The position numbers and the translations under genes were made by a program. From [Mycoplasma] gypis (GTDB lineage Bacteria; Bacillota_I; Bacilli_A; Mycoplasmatales; Metamycoplasmataceae): a stretch of 64,000 nucleotides of DNA. A model generated the notes under the pieces. It ran no database searches, was not told the origin of the DNA, and worked only from the letters and a program-made list of their open reading frames with translations. Shown one piece after another: positions 9,201 through 21,500 of the stretch (positions are counted from its first letter, which is position 1; the number at the start of each line of letters is the position of its first letter). The stretch spans positions 62,001 to 126,000 of the forward strand of contig NZ_JAFFTD010000001.1 in the NCBI RefSeq assembly GCF_016924775.1, given 5' to 3'.

Positions 9201-9983
9201 ATGAAAAGGATTTTAAAAAAACTATTTTTAATTAGTGCTATTCTATCAACTGTTACATTACCATTAATTTTTACTTCTTGTGGTAACGAAAAAAATGAAA
9301 TACCTAAAAAAGATATTGATAAAAATACAAATAATGATCCAAACAATAACACTTATGGACATAATAGTAATTCAAATGAACCAAAACATTCTTATTCATT
9401 TAATGATGGACACAAGGTTATTATGAATGGTATTTTAGTAAAATGAGATAATGCCGAAGGCGATATAAGTGATGAGAATATAACTAAAATAGGAAGGGGA
9501 GCATTCAAGGGTGTAACCCACCTAACTTCAGTAAACTTTCCAAACGTATCTGAAATAGGTGACTCTGCATTCTAAGGTGCAACCAGCCTAACCTCAGTAA
9601 ACTTCCCAAAGGTAACTAAAATAGGATAAGCGGCATTTGATGACACAAAATTTCTAAATTCTAACGATAAAGTAGTAATCAATGGAATTTTGCTAAAATG
9701 ACACAATGCCGAAGGCGATATAAGTGATGAAAATATAACCAAGATAGGAATCGAAGCGTTCAATGGTGCAACCGACCTAACCTCAGTAAACTTCCCAAAC
9801 GTAACTGAAATATGATATGGAGCATTTAAAGGGACAACTAATTTGACCTCAGTAAACTTCCCAAACGTAACTGAAATATGAGATGAGGCTTTCAAAGGTG
9901 CAACCAACCTAACCTCAGTAAACTTCCCAAAGGTAACTAAAATAGGAGACTCTGCATTTAATAATACAAAAATATATTCATAA
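9201..9983 (+). pseudogene. Broken BspA-like leucine-rich-repeat lipoprotein
   Basis: The first 124 codons (9201-9575) encode a lipoprotein: signal helix, lipobox ending in Cys27 (TSC), then an N-rich linker. LRR_5-type repeats of about 23 residues follow, with the pattern G-x-x-AF-x-GAT-x-LTSVNFP-x-V-T-x-I. In-frame TAA codons at 9573-9575 and 9627-9629 interrupt repeats that then continue in the same frame to TAA 9981-9983, so these are point mutations, not frameshifts. Two TGA codons replace the conserved Gly (TEIW). A 23-residue block beginning NGIL is repeated. Intact relatives are surface proteins of mycoplasmas; here at most a truncated lipoprotein is made. Confidence 0.8.
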
Positions 9984-10055
9984 GATTTATTATTAGACAA
10001 ATTTTAAAAAGAAAAAATAACTAAAAATCATTTTATAAACAAAAAAAGATAAAAC

Positions 10056-10086
10056 AAAAAAGTTGGCTCTTAATAGCCAACTTTTT
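10056..10086. terminator. Bidirectional terminator between LRR pseudogene and clpB
   Basis: A perfect stem of about 13 bp (AAAAAAGTTGGCT/AGCCAACTTTTTT) with a 6-base loop. A/T runs on both sides let it serve both convergent genes. Confidence 0.9.
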
Positions 10087-10099
10087 AAATGCTTTTAAA

Positions 10100-12229
10100 C
10101 TAAAGTTTATCAATTATGAATTTTTTATCTTTTAAGTAAATTTTAGCTTTGTCATCTTCTTTAATTTTTTGATCCACAATATTATAAGCAAGTAAGTTTT
10201 CAATATTATTTTGGATATAACGTTTGATTGGACGAGCTCCATTTTCAGGATCATAAGCTTCTTTTCCAATATAATCAATAATTTCATTATCGAATGAAAT
10301 ATCGATTTTTGTTTGTTTTAAAATTCTTGATTTTAATTTATTTAATTCTAGACTGACGATATTATTGATTGCATTTCTGTCAAGTCTGTTAAAGGTAATG
10401 ATTTCATCAATTCTATTTAAAAATTCAGGACGGAAAACTTTAAGAAGTTCTTTTCTAAGATCGTCTTTTGTTGCTTTTCCTTTCGCAATTAATTCAGCTC
10501 CTAAATTTGAAGTTAGAATAATAATTGTGTTTCTAAAATTAATATTTTTACCTTTTGAGTCAGTAACAAAACCATTATCAAGAATCTGTAATAAAATATT
10601 TCAAACTTCTGGGTGCGCTTTTTCTACTTCATCAAATAAAACGATTGAGTAAGGATTTTGACGAATTTTTTCTGTTAATTGTCCACCTTGTTCAAATCCT
10701 ACATAACCTGGGGGCGATCCAATTAATTTAGATACGGAGTGTTTTTCCATGTATTCAGACATATCTAAACGAATTAATTGGTTTTCATTATCAAATAGTG
10801 AGTAAGCTAAAGCTTTTGCTAGTTCGGTTTTTCCTACCCCTGTTGTTCCTAAGAAAATAAAACTACCTAATGGACGGTTTGGATCATTGATATTAGCTTT
10901 TGAACGTAAAATTGCCTTTGCAACACTTTCACATGCTTCATCTTGTCCTTTGATTCTTGATTTTAAGGTTTTATCAAGATTTAAAACTTTGTCTCTTTGA
11001 CTTTCAATTAATTTTGCAACAGGAATTTTAGTTCATTTTGAAACAATTTCTGCTACTTCTTCTTCATCAACTACTTCTTTTACTAAACGATTTTTATCGG
11101 CTTTAACTTTTTCTTCAGCTTCTTGCAATTTTTTAGTCAATTCAGGAATTTTTACATACAAAATTTTACTTGCTTCGACATAGTCACCATTACTTTGTAA
11201 GACGTTTTGACGATTTCTTAAATGATCTAATTCTTGTTTAAAATTACTGATATCATTAATTAATTTTTTTTCAGCATCTCATTTTTGTTGCAGTGTTTTT
11301 GCCGTTTCATTTAAGCTGCTTAATTGTTGTTTGATTTCAAGAATTTTAGTTTCACTCGAAGCACTTTTATCAGTTTTTAAAGCAGCTTTTTCCATTTCTA
11401 AACGGGCAATTTTTTGTTTAATTTTTTCTAATTCTTCAGGCTGAGAATTCATTTCGGTTTTAATTGTTGCTGCCGCTTCATCAATTAAATCAATTGCTTT
11501 GTCAGGCAGGAAACGATCAGAAATATATCTAGCACTTAAATTAGCAGCAGCAATTAGAGCCTTATCTTCGATTTTTACGCCATGATATGTTTCATATCTT
11601 TCTTTAATTCCCCTTAAAATTGTTACTGTATCTTCAATTGAAGGTTCATTAACATTAACTTTTTGCATTCTTCTTTCTAATGCAGGGTCAGTTTCAATGT
11701 ATTGACGATATTCATCTAAAGTTGTTGCTCCGATTAAATGTAATTGTCCACGAGCCATTAAAGGTTTAAAGATGTTTGCAGCATCCATTGCGCCTTGTCC
11801 AGTTTTTCCTGCTCCAACAAGCATGTGAATTTCATCAATAAATAAAATAATGTTACCGTCAGATTTTTCAACAGTTTCCATTAGTTTTTTCAATCTTTGT
11901 TCAAATTGTCCTTGATACATTGCACCCGCAATCATAGCCGGTAAGTCAATTTCTCAAAGTTGTTTATTTTTTAAATTTTCCGGTACTTGATTTTCAACAA
12001 TTTTACGTGCTAATCCTTCAACAATAGCAGTTTTACCCACTCCTGGTTCTCCAACTAGGACAGGATTGTTTTTGGATTTACGACTTAAAATTCTAATCAA
12101 ACGACGGATTTCGTCATCACGATTTACTACTGGTTCAAGTTTATTACTTTTTGCTAGTTCAATTAAGTTTCTTCCATATTGTTTTAATGGATCTTGATTT
12201 TGTTCATTTGGTTGTCAATTTGCTTCCAT
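10100..12229 (-). CDS. clpB: Chaperone ClpB, short form without N-terminal domain
   Basis: 709 residues. Disaggregase that works with DnaK to rescue aggregated proteins. First AAA+ module: Walker A GEPGVGKT at residues 60-67, Walker B-type block [15 protein letters not shown], then the coiled-coil middle domain (charged heptads) and a second module with GTTGVGKT. Full-length ClpB has about 140 more residues before the first module; here the ATG, GGAGG site and CIRCE promoter lie directly upstream, so the short form is the only product, not an internal start. The C-terminus ends with TAG at 10100-10102. Confidence 0.96.
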
Positions 12230-12259
12230 ATTTAACCTCCTGTTAAAACTTACATAAAT

Positions 12260-12299
12260 ATTATAGCACTTTTTAGCACTCTTGCAATACGAGTGCTAA
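12260..12299 (-). promoter_or_regulatory. clpB promoter with perfect CIRCE operator
   Basis: The palindrome TTAGCACTC-N9-GAGTGCTAA is exact at 12273-12299. On the minus strand the likely -35 TTGCAA (12282-12287) lies inside the CIRCE spacer and the -10 TATAAT is at 12265-12260, with a 16-base gap. HrcA bound here would block polymerase, giving heat-shock control of clpB. Confidence 0.95.
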
Positions 12300-12311
12300 A
12301 AAAATGTGAAA

Positions 12312-12335
12312 ATAAAAACTGGAATATTTTTCCAG
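12312..12335 (-). terminator. Terminator of the chrA-hslO operon
   Basis: On the minus strand CTGGAA/TTCCAG with a 5-base loop, then TTTTTATTTTC. Confidence 0.85.
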
Positions 12336-12346
12336 CCTATTATTTA

Positions 12347-13174
12347 TTAATTAATTTCTTTAAAATCATCTTTGAAGAATTTGTATTTATTGTGACAGTA
12401 ATGACATTGAGCTTCAATGAATCCATATTCTTGAATTAGTTTATCAATTTCTTCTTTAGATAATAATTTGATTGCTGATTCATATTTTTCTTTTGAACAA
12501 TTACATTTTCATTCAAAAGTATTTTCTCCCATTAATTGTGCTCCGTTGTCAAGAAGTAGTTTTTCAAATTCTTCAAGTCCAAGAACATAGTAAGGATTAT
12601 CAATTAAAAATTGTTCAACTCAATCAACATCGTGATCAGATGTTTGTGGTAGTAAAGTAAAAATAGCACTACTTGAATGAATTAAATTTTCATTTTCGTC
12701 AAATTTAACACATGATAAAACAGCATTTTTGATTTGTTGTGATTGATAGAAAAACATACTTAAGTCGTCAACTAAAGTAGATTGTTCCATTTTAATTTCT
12801 GATTCATATTTGTTATATTTATCAATTAGTTGAATTTTTAAAAAACCATTACGAAAACCAAACATGGTTAAAGCTTCGTTTAAATTACCATCTCAAATAA
12901 TATTTGGGTTAGAAATATAAGCTTTAACACTATTGTCTTCGTTTGTGTCAACAACTAAGCTTTGAATTTTTCCTTCTGAGCGAATTAAAGTTGTAACCTT
13001 ACCATTTTTAGTAATAATTCTGTTTAAAGGGCTAAATAAGTTAATTGCTTTGGCTAAAATGTAAGATGAAAGTGATTGAGTTTGTTGAGCTTTGATAGCT
13101 TCTTTAGCTGTTTCGGTTGCGTCAGTTAGATAAACTAAAAAGTTTTTAAATTGATATGTTTTAATTTTTGACAT
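12347..13174 (-). CDS. hslO: Hsp33 redox-regulated chaperonin
   Basis: 275 residues. Holdase activated when oxidants release zinc from four C-terminal cysteines. The zinc motif is present as C-x-C (KCNCSKEKY) and C-x-x-C (QCHYCHNKYKFF) in the last ~50 residues; the body matches Hsp33 (ATETAKEAIKAQ near the N-terminus). Ends at TAA 12347-12349. The ATG overlaps the TAA of the upstream ChrA gene by one base, and AAGGAG lies within that gene, so the chaperone is translationally coupled to the transporter. Confidence 0.93.
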
Positions 13175-13863
13175 TAAATCTCCTTAAGATTAATTAATCA
13201 TGGTTCAAAGATGATTAATCCCAATACTACTGAACCACTAATTAAATATAGTAAAGGAACTTTTTTGCGTTGTAAAAAGATTGTAAAGACAATTGCGATA
13301 GGAACTCAGACATACAGAGCATATTGTCTTCAACCACTAAAAATTCTAGCTTTAAGAGATGAAGAATTATCTTTAAAATATTCACTTATTCCGCCACCAT
13401 TAAAGCTAAAATAGGGGAACATTACACTGAATAATAATTGAATTGCTAGCGAAAACATAATTCCTGATAATACTGGTTTTAAAATTAAATTTAGATTACT
13501 AAAGTAAATATTAGATTTTGCCTTTGCAAGAGCCTTGCTTGTAAAATGCATAATAATAATTGCTGGTATCGCCATTACTAAAAAAGTAACAAACATTGCA
13601 AGATAACCTCATCAAACAGCATTGCCATTTTCATCTAAACTAGCAAGATAACCGGTAAAAAAAGCTAGTTTAGTACCAATAATTCCTGGAGTGGCATTAG
13701 CTACTGCAAAAATTTGGTCAGTTGTTTCAGTGGAAATATGTGCGCCAAAATTTTGAGTAAGGAAATTAAAAATTCATTGATATAAGGGCATAAAAACTTG
13801 TCCACCACCAAAAACAATAAAAGCACTAAGTAAAACTAATAAGATAGCAATAAATACAACCAT
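13174..13863 (-). CDS. chrA: Short ChrA-type chromate transporter, second subunit
   Basis: 229 residues with several hydrophobic helices. The chromate transporter signature is visible: AFIVFGGGQVFMPL near the start and N-ATPGIIGTK near residue 55. This is the short (half-size) type that works as a pair with a partner encoded next to it. Substrate may be chromate/sulfate-like oxyanions by family, not proven. Stop TAA overlaps the ATG of hslO; its own ATG overlaps the stop of the first ChrA gene. Confidence 0.88.
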
Positions 13864-14465
13864 TATTGTTCACCTCTTGATTTAGATTTTTTATTTTTTA
13901 AGTGTTTGAATAAAGCATAAAAAGCAATAAAGATAACAACTAAAACAATAGGGATTGCAGGAATATTGTAAGGCGCCGGCACAAAAAGACAAAAAGTAAA
14001 AGTAATAATAAATAATCCGAATCAAAGTGGAATATTAAGGTGTTGTCGATCAGATTTTAAATAACGAAGCCCAAAATTGATAATAACACCGATAATAACT
14101 GGTAAAACACTGGCAGCAATAACATAAAGATACTGAATTGCATAAATTCTAAGTAATATAAATATAGCTAATGCGATTAATAAGTGTGGAATAACAGCAA
14201 GTAATGTAACAAACATTCCCTTTCAAAAACCTAAACACTTAATAGCAACAAATGAAAGAGTTTGAATAACAGAAGAACCGGGAATCATGTTTGAAGCTAT
14301 AGCAGCATCATCAAATTCTGATTCAGTAATTCATTTATATTTTTTAACTGCAATTTTATTAATTATAGGTAGTAAAGCGTTTCCACCACCAAAACCAATA
14401 ATGGTGCACAACAAAACAAAATAAAAGACTCTAAAAACAGTTGGTTTATATTCTTGTTTTTTCAT
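13863..14465 (-). CDS. chrA: Short ChrA-type chromate transporter, first subunit
   Basis: 200 residues. N-terminal GFGGGNALLPI and a following ASNMIPGSSVIQT block are the counterparts of the signature in the second subunit. About five to six membrane helices and a basic C-terminal tail. A tandem pair of half-size ChrA proteins is the usual arrangement. The gene begins just after a terminator of the preceding DUF1934 gene, so its promoter must lie in or near that hairpin, or it depends on read-through from gltX. Confidence 0.87.
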
Positions 14466-14470
14466 AAATA

Positions 14471-14494
14471 CAATAAAAAGCTCGTTAGAGCTTT
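14471..14494 (-). terminator. Terminator after the DUF1934 gene
   Basis: Minus-strand stem AAAGCTC/GAGCTTT with a 4-base loop followed by TTATTG. The T-run is interrupted, so read-through into the chrA genes is plausible. Confidence 0.7.
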
Positions 14495-14866
14495 ATTTGT
14501 TTTCAGTAGTAATTAAGTTAATTGTAGTTGTTCCAATAATGTTTTGTTGTTTAGTTGAATCAAGAAGATCATATGAAAATCACACTTGATTAAAATCGGT
14601 ATAAACATCTCTTAAAAATCAATACATTGGAATTTGACCGTGTTCAGTCTTATATCAATGCTGAATTTTTTTACCCTTGGATAGTTCAATCTTTTGATCA
14701 CCAAAAAATATTTTTACTTCTGAAGCTGAAACTCAAATTTCTTGTTCAACGTCATAATTATCTTTAAAGTTAAAAACTATAAAATCATCAACAACTTTTT
14801 CATCGTAAGTTGTTTCGTATTCAGTTTTAAATTCGTTATCGTTTTGTAAAACTACTGAACTAAATT

Positions 14867-14876
<10 letters not shown>
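14493..14876 (-). CDS. DUF1934-like small protein
   Basis: 127 residues with no signal or membrane helix. The C-terminal half follows the DUF1934 (YwiB, calycin-like beta-barrel) pattern: G-KIQHWYKTEHGQIPMYWFLRD, then a -x-W-x-SYDL- strand and IIGTTTINL. Function of the family is unknown. Four Trp codons are TGA. The start overlaps the 3' end of gltX by 10 bases. Confidence 0.55.
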
Positions 14877-16793
<1,917 letters not shown>

Positions 16794-16810
16794 AATATTC
16801 CTAAGTATAA

Positions 16811-16840
16811 ATAAAATAAATAAACCACTAGGGTTTATTT
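16811..16840 (-). terminator. Terminator between argS and the lipoprotein gene
   Basis: AAATAAACC/GGTTTATTT, 9-bp stem with a 5-base loop; AT-rich tail on the minus strand. Confidence 0.7.
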
Positions 16841-16850
16841 TTAAAAGCTA

Positions 16851-18464
16851 TTACATTTTTTCTGGAACGTCTAAGTCCATTAATTTTAAACCATTTGCTA
16901 AAACAGTTTTGGTTGCTTTTGCTAAAGCAATTAAGCTTTCTTCGTTTTCTGAACCAATAACTTTATTGTTTGAGTAGAATGAGTTAAATGCACCAGCTAA
17001 ACCTAGTAAATATGGTGGAAGTAAGTTAACTTTGTATGTTTTAGCCATTGTTTGAATTAAATCAGGATATTGTTTTAATTCATTAATCAATTTAATTTGG
17101 CTTTCTTCGTTATATTCTCCAGCTTTTGCATTTTCTAGATATTTTGAGTTTTTAATTAATTGTGTTGCTCTTGCGTGCGCATATTTAATAATAAATAAAG
17201 GATTTGTTTCTGATTCTTCATTAACTTTATTAATATCGAAGTCAATTTTTGAATTGTATGAACGGTTTATTAAGAAGAAACGGATTGGGTCTTTTCCAAC
17301 TAAATCCATTAGTTCTCTTAATGTTAAAGAAGTTCCTAAACGTTTTGACATTTTAACTTCTTTTCCATCTTTAACAACTCTTAGTAATTGGAAAAGAATC
17401 ATTTCACATTGATTTCTTGTGTACCCTAAATCACTCATTGCATATTTAATTCTTTCTACATAACCAGAGTGGTCAGCTCCTCAAATATCCAAAATAACAC
17501 CTTTAGGATCATTTAAACGTTTTAATTTATCTTCGTGGTAAGCAATATCAGCACACATATATGTGAAACCACCATCGCTTTTTACGATAACTCTATCTTT
17601 GTCATCGTAACCACCTTTTGTTGTAGCTAATCATTTAGCTCCATCTTTTTCATATACATCGCTTAATCTATCGATCGCTTTGAATACCATGTCTTTATCA
17701 TATAGTTCTTGTTCACTTGAATAAAGATCAAATCAAGTTCCAAAACGAGTCATATCATTTTTGATTTCGCGTAGTGCTATTTCTAAACCAAATTGCTTAA
17801 ATAGAGCTCTATTTGATTCATAGTCAGCTCCTTTGAATTTATCTCCATATACTTTGTGGAATTCTTCTGCAAAATATACAATATCCCCACCTTTATATGA
17901 ATCTTCTGGCATTGGGTAAGATGGATCAAAAATTTGTTGATAACGACTAAATAGTGAAGCAGCTAAGTTATTCATTTGATTACCTGCGTCATTTACATAG
18001 TATTCTCTAATTACTTTATGTCCTGCTTTTTCTAAAACGTTGCATAATGTTGCACCAATAGCTGCATTACGAGCGTGTCCAATGTGTAAAAATCCTGTTG
18101 GATTTGCACTTACAAACTCAACGTTTACAGGATGAATTTTTTCTTTTCCTTCACCATATTTTTCATTTAATTTATTGATATTATCAACAACTTCTGAAAA
18201 TACTTCACTTTGAACATAAAAGTTCAGGAAACCTGGGTGAGCGATTTCGATTTCCTTAATTGAATATTTATCTTTGTCGATATTTTTGGCAATATCTTGT
18301 GCAACCTCCATTGCACTTTTTCCTAATTCTTTTTGCAATGTCAAGGCAATATTTGAAGCGAAATCTCCATGATCTTTAGCTTCAGTTAAAATAACCTTTT
18401 TTGACACATTTAGTTTACTTAAAGCTTCTTCTATAGAAGCAATTATTTTTTCTTTAGCACTCAT
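16851..18464 (-). CDS. argS: Arginine-tRNA ligase
   Basis: 537 residues. HIGH motif in [13 protein letters not shown] (near residue 116) and an MSKR signature ([12 protein letters not shown]), with the DALR anticodon domain at the C-terminus ([10 protein letters not shown]). Charges tRNA-Arg. TATAAT on the minus strand at 18477-18472 is only 7 bases from the ATG and there is no Shine-Dalgarno, so the mRNA is probably leaderless. Confidence 0.96.
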
Positions 18465-18510
18465 AATTCTAATTATAGCACTTGAAAGCTGTTTTTTTTG
18501 GTGTTATTTA

Positions 18511-18538
18511 TAAATAAAAAGTATCAAAAATGGTACTT
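18511..18538 (-). terminator. Terminator of the transglutaminase-like lipoprotein gene
   Basis: Minus-strand AAGTACC/GATACTT (one G-T pair) with a 6-base loop, then TTTTTATTTAT; the stem overlaps the stop codon. Confidence 0.75.
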
Positions 18539-21500
18539 AATTGATAATTTTTTCAAGTAATTTTTTAATATCTTCTATGTTAATTCTTTCATAGTAATGG
18601 CTGTTAAATAAAATTGAAATTGAAGATATTGTTTTATACTTTGTTTCTGTAATTTTATTTTTAACTAAATACTCAACATAATAAATTCCAACATTAGATT
18701 TTGTTGCAACATCAATGTGTTGATTTCATTTGTTATTACCTTGTTCAACAGTAATTTTTTTAATAATTATGTCTTCTCCATTATTAAAATTAATAAAATG
18801 AATATTAGCTTGTACATCTAAATCTGGATTAGATAATAAATAAGTCCAACTTAATGAAATATTTTTATCTCAATCGTCAAAATTAGTATTAATGTTATTA
18901 TTATTTCCGTTAATTCTTATATATGAATATTCAGGGTATTCTTGGTTATTTTTTAAAATTGTAAAATGCATAACCTTAGAATTTGTAAAATCATTTGGAA
19001 ATTTTTGATTATAGACTTTTAAATAATAATATCCTTCAGGATTAGGCACAATTTTTTTATCAATTTTTAAGGATCCTAAACGTTGTGATGTTGTTAATTT
19101 AGATCAACCAGAATCACCGGGTTGTAACTTTGTTTTAGAATAATAAATATCTGCAACGTTAGAAATATTAGCTTTAAAAAATTGTTGAAAATCATTATAT
19201 ACTCTAGCATTAAAAGTATAACCATACTCATTGTAATTATTGATATTCAGTCCATCTTCACCAGGTAAATTTTGGAATCATACCAATAATCTGGCTGAGT
19301 TAAATACAGTTAATTCAATATGTTCTTCATAGTAATTTTTTAGTTCTTGAATTTTTGATTTTATTTCTTCACTAGAAAATCTACTTAACTGTGATTTTAA
19401 ATTTTCTGAATATCTGATAAATTCATCTAAATTAGTTTTCGGTAATTGATACGAACCATTGCCGACTTCAAATGTACGAGCAAAGTATTGATAATATATG
19501 ATTCAATTTAATAATTCTTGTGTGCGATATACTGAGTTATTAATTATAAAATTACTAAAATTAGTGTCATTTATTTTAGTTTCTTCTTCACGCGAATCAT
19601 TTCAACTAACATTTAAATCGTCATTTTTAATATTAAAGTTAAATAAAATTTTATCTTTTGAATTAGGAATTAAAACTTTAATATATTTGTTTGTAAGTAA
19701 ATCATAAATTAGAATGCTATAACCATTTTTGGGTTCATAAATAGGAAGTGATATGAAGTTACGATAACTTCAAATATTTACAGCTAAATTATCATCACCG
19801 ATTTTACCGATTGATCTTGACACTGCTAATGCCATAGCTTTTTTATCTTCTTGGCTTATATTTAAATTTGCATCTTGCGGTTGTATTTGATTAAATTTTT
19901 GTGCAGTAATATAACCTGTTTTTTGATACATATCATAATTATAACTATATCATTTTCCCGAATTAAAAACGAAATATGGAAGTATATGAGTATTACCGAT
20001 TATTTTTGAATTGTTACTTCCAATAATTGTAATTTTGTTAAGATAATATTTATCTTTTGTCATTTGAATTTCGTTATTAGGATCATTAAATAATCCATTA
20101 AATGGTAATCCATATAAATTATTAAAATTATAAGCATTTAAATTTTTTGAATCATTATATTGAAATTGAGAAGCTGTTGGACTTGTTATCATCCCTTCAT
20201 AATTACCACGACCATGTGATAAAGGATGATAAGCTGTTTGATACTCATCTGAATATGTAATATCTGAATCAAATCATTTATATTTTGATGAATTTTCATC
20301 GGGATTACCTTTTTTATCAATTGGCAATTTCATTCATACAACCATATGTGAGTATGACTCTCTTTCCCCTTCTTTATTAGATAAACTTCTACCTGTAGGT
20401 CATGCAAACGATTCTACACCAGCAATATTTAATAAAATTGAAAGTGTTGTAGCCATATCCAAACAAACCCCTTTATGGGTGGCAATGCGTTTATCTAACG
20501 TTGCACTCACACCTTGATATTTAAATCAATTACGCATATAAGTATACATCGCATAAGTTTTGTCTCAAGCACTCATACCATCATGGATTTGCAATTGTGC
20601 TTCTTGTATGAAACGTTTAACTTCATCACGAGTATCACTTGGTTTCATTATGTCATTCATATAGGTGTTAAAAAAGCTTCCACCTTCTACATATCACGGA
20701 GTTTTATTGATGAATTCATCTGTGTTTGGGAAAAAACCATCAAATTGTTCGCCAGTTGCATTTTTAAATTTAAATATAAAAAAGTTAGATGCAACACTAA
20801 ACAATGGGTGTTCTAAATTTTTATGAGACATTCAGTGAATAATTGCTTTTCCCCACAAATTAGTACTTATTTTTCTATCTCCCATACTAAATCCTGACAT
20901 TCTTGCATCTACCATATCACTAAATGCTTGTTCAATGTCTTGTTGTGTAATTTCGCTATCAGCTTTTTTAGGTAACGGCACATCACCTCAGTTAAATGAA
21001 GAATTGTGTCTTGGGATTTGTTTTTTTGCTTGACTAATTGCCTTTTTTAATTCGTTGGTAAAGTCAATTAAAATATCATAAGCATTATCATTTTTAAAAC
21101 TTTCACTATTAGTTTGGTAATAATTTATTTTTTCGTCTAATAATTCTGAATTTAAGTCATATTTTTTTAGTTCTTCTTGAACTTCAGTTGCCTGTGTAAC
21201 TAATTTGTTTAAAAGTTGTTTTAATTCAATTGTTTTATTACGTCTTTCAGTGTCGCGAATAATTTGTTTACGTTCTGAATTTTCATTGTTTTGGTCATTA
21301 GTAGATTGACTATCATTTTCATTACTTGCTGGATTAGAATTTTGACTATTCTGATTATTATTTTCATTAGGTCTTTCATCTAAGTTTTTGTTAGAATCAT
21401 GTGCAGTATTTGCGTCGTTATTAGAAGAATCACTCTTTTTGCTTGCATCGCCTTCATTGGCTTGCGTTTTAGAATTTATTGATTTTTCAAATGAATTATT

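Noticed and set aside
9201-9983. Direct repeats resembling a CRISPR array
   Set aside because: Repeat units are protein-coding, about 69 bases in frame, degenerate and without spacers.
9572-10000. Repetitive 142-codon frame on the minus strand
   Set aside because: It is the mirror of the LRR repeats of the lipoprotein pseudogene; the period comes from the plus-strand repeats.
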